Source: Rhizobiales bacterium UBA3584
GTDB taxonomy: Bacteria > Pseudomonadota > Alphaproteobacteria > Rhizobiales > Devosiaceae
Length of the DNA: 44,460 nucleotides
Direction: 5' to 3'
NCBI GenBank assembly: GCA_002375765.1
Contig: DFMV01000084.1
Span: 1-44,460 of the forward strand
The position numbers and the translations under genes were made by a program. A model generated the notes under the pieces. It worked only from the letters and a program-made list of their open reading frames with translations, had not been told where the DNA came from and ran no database searches. Position 1 is the first letter of the stretch, and each line of letters begins with the position of its first letter. Shown piece by piece: positions 41,388-44,460 of this stretch.

Positions 41388-41487
41388 TGGATTCCGGGAA
41401 CAAGTCCCGGAATGACAGTCGAGTGTATGGTGAGCGCGAGAGCTTACTTCCCCCCATTGTCATTCCGGGACTTGTTCCCGGAATCCA
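41388..41487. repeat. Perfect 30-bp inverted repeat between eutB and eutC
   Basis: Two 30-bp units, 41388-41417 and 41458-41487, are exact reverse complements separated by 40 bp. Each unit is itself palindromic around TTCCGGGA and TCCCGGAA and ends in TGACA. It is a different subtype from copies A-C but has the same paired layout. Both units could fold into hairpins in the eutB-eutC transcript. Confidence 0.9.
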
Positions 41488-41531
41488 ACTAAAGGCATCA
41501 GCAAAGCGCCCGGCGGTAGTGAAAATCCCCA

Positions 41532-42524
41532 TCACGCCGCCTCCCGCAGGGCCTTGTGCGTGCCCGCAACGATCTGGGCATGGACGCCCATGTCGATATT
41601 TTTGCCCGACAGCACCAGCGCGGTCGGGCCCCTCGGTACGAATTTGCCCGAAAGGATCGCCCCGATTCCAACGGCCGCAGCGCCTTCGAGCACCTCGCGT
41701 TCCTCGGCATATCCGTGTGCAATCGCTTCGGCGATTTCCCGCTCGGTCAAAACAATGGTCTCGTCCACCAGATCGCGCACCATTGAAAAGGTATAGCGGT
41801 TGGACAGCCCGATTCCCCCGCCCAGCGAATCCGCGAGCGTTTCAAGCTCTTCGACCTCGACCGGTTTGCCCGCCGCAAGGCAGGCGACCATGGCCGCGCC
41901 GCGCTCCATGCACACCCCGATGACGCGCGTATTGGGCGAAACCGTCTTGATCGCCAGCGCGACCCCCGCGATCAGCCCGCCACCGGAAAGCGGCACCAGC
42001 ACCGCGTCGAGCTCGGGTGCATCCTCTAAAATTTCCAGCCCGATCGTGCCTTGTCCGGCGATCACCTCGGCCTTATCGAAAGGCGGGATATCGATGAGCC
42101 CTTCTTCGGTAACCAGCCGGTCCACCTCGACCTGCGCTTCGTCCTGGCTCTTGCCCACGATCCGCGCTTCCGCGCCGAGCGCCTTTATCGCCTCGACCTT
42201 GTTGGATGGCACCAGAGACGACATGCAGATCACCGCCCGCGTCCCCGCCGCCTTGGCGGCATGGGACAGGGCACGGCCATGATTGCCGGTGGAGGCCGCC
42301 GCAACTCCGTGCCCGCGCTCGTCAACCGAAAGCGAGAGCACCGCATTGGTCGCGCCGCGCAGCTTGAAGCTGCCGGTCAGTTGCTGCTGTTCGTTTTTGA
42401 GGAGGATCGTCTGCCCGCTCGCTTTGGACAGCGACAGGCTTTCGGTCAGCGCCGTACGGTGTACGAGCGGGCGTATGCGTCGGCGGGCTGCCAGCACGTC
42501 TGCCATCGTCACCATTGCGGCCAT
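41532..42524 (-). CDS. eutB: Ectoine utilization protein EutB (threonine dehydratase-like, PLP enzyme)
   Basis: The 330-residue PLP fold-type II enzyme has its Schiff-base lysine at Lys54 (GSFKLRGATN), the phosphate loop SGGGLIAG and ASTGNHGRALSHAA. It resembles catabolic threonine/serine dehydratases and is the EutB of ectoine/hydroxyectoine clusters because of its neighbours eutC, eutD and ehuB. ATG at 42524 with AAGGAG seven bases ahead is preferred over a 70-codon longer frame. It is the first gene of the minus-strand eut group and diverges from ehuB across 393 bp. The usual racemase-like eutA is not found beside it. An ordinary threonine dehydratase is the alternative. Confidence 0.88.
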   Translation of the reverse strand: MAAMVTMADVLAARRRIRPLVHRTALTESLSLSKASGQTILLKNEQQQLTGSFKLRGATNAVLSLSVDERGHGVAAASTGNHGRALSHAAKAAGTRAVICMSSLVPSNKVEAIKALGAEARIVGKSQDEAQVEVDRLVTEEGLIDIPPFDKAEVIAGQGTIGLEILEDAPELDAVLVPLSGGGLIAGVALAIKTVSPNTRVIGVCMERGAAMVACLAAGKPVEVEELETLADSLGGGIGLSNRYTFSMVRDLVDETIVLTEREIAEAIAHGYAEEREVLEGAAAVGIGAILSGKFVPRGPTALVLSGKNIDMGVHAQIVAGTHKALREAA

Positions 42525-42917
42525 GCACCACTCCTTGGGTCCAGCGTAAGAGTCAGCCGACACGCCGGCTCTATGCGCCACGATCGGGCTGGTCCGGCAA
42601 ATTTGTCCAACGACTATGCAGCCCCGGCGCGAGGGCGGTCCTTCCATTTTGACCCCGCCGGCGCAGTCGATCTTGCTGCCAGACCGCGCCCTTATAGACG
42701 TATCGTCCCTCGACTTGTGGCGAGAAGTTGGCAACCCTAGCCCGTGTTAAAGCATTATGTGCAGCGAACGCTCAAGTTCGGCAGTGATGAGGCGGCTTTG
42801 TCCCTGGAGTGACTTCGGGAATGATGCTGCCCGACTTTCGGTGAATTGGAGCCATATTTGGTCTCAATTGCCGCACTGCGCACAATGTCAGCGATAATAT
42901 CAAAGGACAGGAACATT
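42525..42917. promoter_or_regulatory. Divergent control region between eut and ehu genes
   Basis: This 393-bp gap has no credible gene. It should hold promoters for leftward eutB and rightward ehuB. A partial dyad, ATTGGAGCCA-TATT-TGGTCTCAAT (42845-42868, 7 of 10 pairs), is a candidate operator for an ectoine regulator. GATAAT at 42893-42898 is a possible -10 box. Both are weak by eye, and no regulator gene is inside the window. Confidence 0.45.
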
Positions 42918-43787
42918 ATGCACGCAACAATTTCCAAGGCCCTCAAAACAACCCTGCTCGCCAGCGCCGCAGCGCTCACCGTCGTAGGCGCCGCGCAGGC
43001 GGCGAGCCTTGAAGAAATCCAGGAGAGCGGTTCGATCCGCATCGCCGTCGCCAACGAAATTCCCTATGGCTATATCGATCCGGTTTCCGGCGAAGCCATG
43101 GGTGCCGGCCCCGACGTGGCCAAGCACATCGTCGAGGAACTCGGCGTGACCGATATCGAATGGATCACCACGGACTTTTCCTCGCTGATCCCCGGCCTTC
43201 AGGCCGACCGTTTCGACATGGTCGCCGCCGAGATGGCCATCATCCCCACCCGCTGTGCCACGGTCATCTATTCCGAGCCCAACACCTCATACGGTGAAGG
43301 TCTTCTGGTGCCCGCCGGCAATCCCGAAGGGCTGAGCGGCTATGCCGATTTCGCCGAAAATTCCGATCTGACCGTCGCCATCATGGCCGGCGCCAACCAG
43401 CTCGACATGATGCAGGCGCTCGGTGTGTCCGAAGACCAGCTCGTGACGATCTCGTCGAACGCCGACGCGATCTCGACGGTTTCGACCGGCCGCGCCGACG
43501 CCTATGCCGCAACCGGTCTGACCGCCAGCGAACTGGCCGGCCAGAGTGATGCCGTGGAAGTGGCTGAAGGGTTCACCGATCCGGTCATCGACGGCACCGA
43601 ACAGCGCTCCTGGGGCGGGTTCGTCTTTGCCCAGGGCAATGAAGAGCTGCGCGACGCGGTCAACGAAGTGCTGGCCGAATACAAGCAGACCGACGAATGG
43701 CTCGAGACCGTGTCCGGCTACGGCTTTACCGATGCGGACACCTCGCGCTCGTTCGACATGAGCACTGAAGAGCTTTGCACCGAATAA
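42918..43787 (+). CDS. ehuB: Ectoine/hydroxyectoine-binding protein EhuB
   Basis: The 289-residue periplasmic amino-acid-type binding protein has a signal peptide (MHATISKALKTTLLASAAAL, cleavage after GAAQA) followed by ASLEEIQESGSIRIAVANEIPYG. The pattern EIPYGYIDPVSGEAMGAGPDVAKHI and MAAEMAIIPTRCATVIYSEP-like segment fit the EhuB family. It feeds the polar-amino-acid-type ABC importer EhuABCD. It diverges from the eutBCD genes and precedes ehuC. ATG at 42918 is used; an earlier in-frame ATG gives a non-signal extension. A hairpin follows the stop. Confidence 0.9.
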   Translation: MHATISKALKTTLLASAAALTVVGAAQAASLEEIQESGSIRIAVANEIPYGYIDPVSGEAMGAGPDVAKHIVEELGVTDIEWITTDFSSLIPGLQADRFDMVAAEMAIIPTRCATVIYSEPNTSYGEGLLVPAGNPEGLSGYADFAENSDLTVAIMAGANQLDMMQALGVSEDQLVTISSNADAISTVSTGRADAYAATGLTASELAGQSDAVEVAEGFTDPVIDGTEQRSWGGFVFAQGNEELRDAVNEVLAEYKQTDEWLETVSGYGFTDADTSRSFDMSTEELCTE

Positions 43788-43810
43788 GCTCGGCTGTGTG
43801 ATCTGATCTG

Positions 43811-43846
43811 CCGGCGGGCGCTGCTCAATCTGGCCGCGCCCGCCGG
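43811..43846 (+). terminator. Stem-loop between ehuB and ehuC
   Basis: A perfect 11-bp stem CCGGCGGGCGC/GCGCCCGCCGG with a 14-base loop lies 24 bases after ehuB. There is no T run, so it more likely protects the binding-protein mRNA or terminates only partly. Confidence 0.6.
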
Positions 43847-43900
43847 TAAATTGGTTAGGCTTCACCCGTATCCATAAAAAGCTAGGTCGAGAACGCCTTC

Positions 43901-44460
43901 ATGGAATGGACGCAATATCTCAGCCCCCTGATGCTGGGGGCTTGGGTGACCATCGAGCTGACGATCTATTCAACGGTGTTCGGAGCGATTCTTGCGTTCG
44001 CTGCAGGCATCGGCAAGCTCGCCCATAACCCGCTCATCAAGGCGATTTCGATAGGATATATCGAAATTTTCCGCGGCACCTCGCTGCTGGTGCAGCTGTT
44101 CTGGTTGTACTTCGCGCTGCCGGTCGCAGGGCAAGCCATCGGCATCGACCTGCGCCTGCCCCCCGTGGTCGCCGGGGTGATGGCGCTCTCGCTCAATATC
44201 GGGGCCTATGGCGCCGAAGTGGTGCGCGGGGCCATCCAGTCGGTTTCCAAGGATCAGTACGAGGCCGCCAAGGCGCTCAATTTCACGCCGCGCCGGACGC
44301 TCTGGCGCATCGCGCTTCCGCAGGCCATCCCCGAGATGATGCCGTCTTTCGGCAATCTGGCCATTCAAAATCTCAAGGATACCGCGCTCGTTTCGCTCAT
44401 TTCCTTGTCCGATCTGGCCTTCCGCGCCGAGCAATTGCGCAATTTCACCCAGGATTCGAC
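43901..44460 (+). CDS. ehuC: Ectoine/hydroxyectoine ABC permease EhuC, 3' end cut by window
   Basis: An ATG at 43901 opens a frame that continues to the window edge (186 codons visible, no stop). The product begins MEWTQYLSPLMLGAWVTIEL and has the HisM/GlnP-type permease pattern: EIFRGTSLLVQLFWLYFALP, LSLNIGAYGAEVVRGAIQSV and the EAA loop YEAAKALNFTPRRTLWRIAL. It lies 113 bases after ehuB. Position and sequence fit EhuC; EhuD and EhuA would be expected next. A weak GGTCGAG precedes the start. Confidence 0.88.
   Translation, partial: MEWTQYLSPLMLGAWVTIELTIYSTVFGAILAFAAGIGKLAHNPLIKAISIGYIEIFRGTSLLVQLFWLYFALPVAGQAIGIDLRLPPVVAGVMALSLNIGAYGAEVVRGAIQSVSKDQYEAAKALNFTPRRTLWRIALPQAIPEMMPSFGNLAIQNLKDTALVSLISLSDLAFRAEQLRNFTQDS

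Noticed and set aside
1..44460. CRISPR arrays, tRNA/rRNA genes, insertion sequences, phage or toxin-antitoxin genes
   Set aside because: No regularly spaced direct repeats, tRNA-like cloverleaf, transposase or integrase motif was recognised by reading. The repeats present are short palindromic elements.

Overview
The window is a GC-rich, gene-dense chromosomal segment from a Gram-negative bacterium. Gene content and order (chvE-gguABC sugar importer, ehu/eut ectoine genes, many ABC and TRAP importers, short palindromic intergenic repeats) point to an alphaproteobacterium of the Hyphomicrobiales. The ectoine genes and acidic binding proteins would suit a halotolerant Devosia/Pelagibacterium-like organism, but that placement is inference. 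No tRNA, rRNA, CRISPR array, transposase or phage gene was seen.

Region 1 (1-13.3 kb) looks like an uncharacterised catabolic locus. A minus-strand operon encodes a CUT1-type sugar ABC importer (binding protein, two permeases, ATPase), an argininosuccinate-lyase-like enzyme and the start of a probable PfkB-type kinase. Divergent from it are a ROK regulator, a large PIG-L-type deacetylase and a DMT permease. A second, Tat-exported PIG-L paralogue lies convergent with them. A 22-bp motif occurs twice in the importer/ROK intergenic region and once upstream of the exported deacetylase, suggesting one regulon. The substrate is unknown; an N-acylated sugar derivative is a reasonable guess.

Region 2 (13.4-16.7 kb) holds an ArsR-type metal sensor, an Lrp/AsnC regulator, RecQ helicase and a MarR regulator.

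Region 3 (16.9-31.5 kb) is for sugar and sugar-acid use. It has a TRAP transporter, a lactonase-aldolase-kinase operon (SMP-30, DgoA, DgoK), an FCD-type GntR regulator, the ChvE-GguA-GguB importer, GguC/AraD1, an IlvD/Edd-type aldonate dehydratase and a galactose/arabinose 1-dehydrogenase. Together these make a complete non-phosphorylative/De Ley-Doudoroff route from D-galactose to pyruvate and glyceraldehyde-3-phosphate, and the upper part of an L-arabinose route.

Region 4 (31.7-37.7 kb) is the most unusual part. It has an F420-dependent G6PDH-family oxidoreductase, cofE (F420-0:glutamate ligase), a three-gene ABC importer resembling the proposed actinobacterial F420-0 transporter, and a second F420-type luciferase-like oxidoreductase. 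No gene for making the deazaflavin core is present here. The layout matches a cofactor-salvage cassette: import F420-0, add the glutamate tail, use it. Both oxidoreductase genes carry the same inverted-repeat operator upstream.

Region 5 (37.9-44.46 kb) is an ectoine/hydroxyectoine use cluster: eutB, eutC, eutD/doeA and an ArgE-type deacetylase on the minus strand, and ehuB plus the start of ehuC on the plus strand. An intrinsic terminator overlaps the eutC stop codon. Two families of dispersed palindromic repeats lie between genes in regions 3-5.
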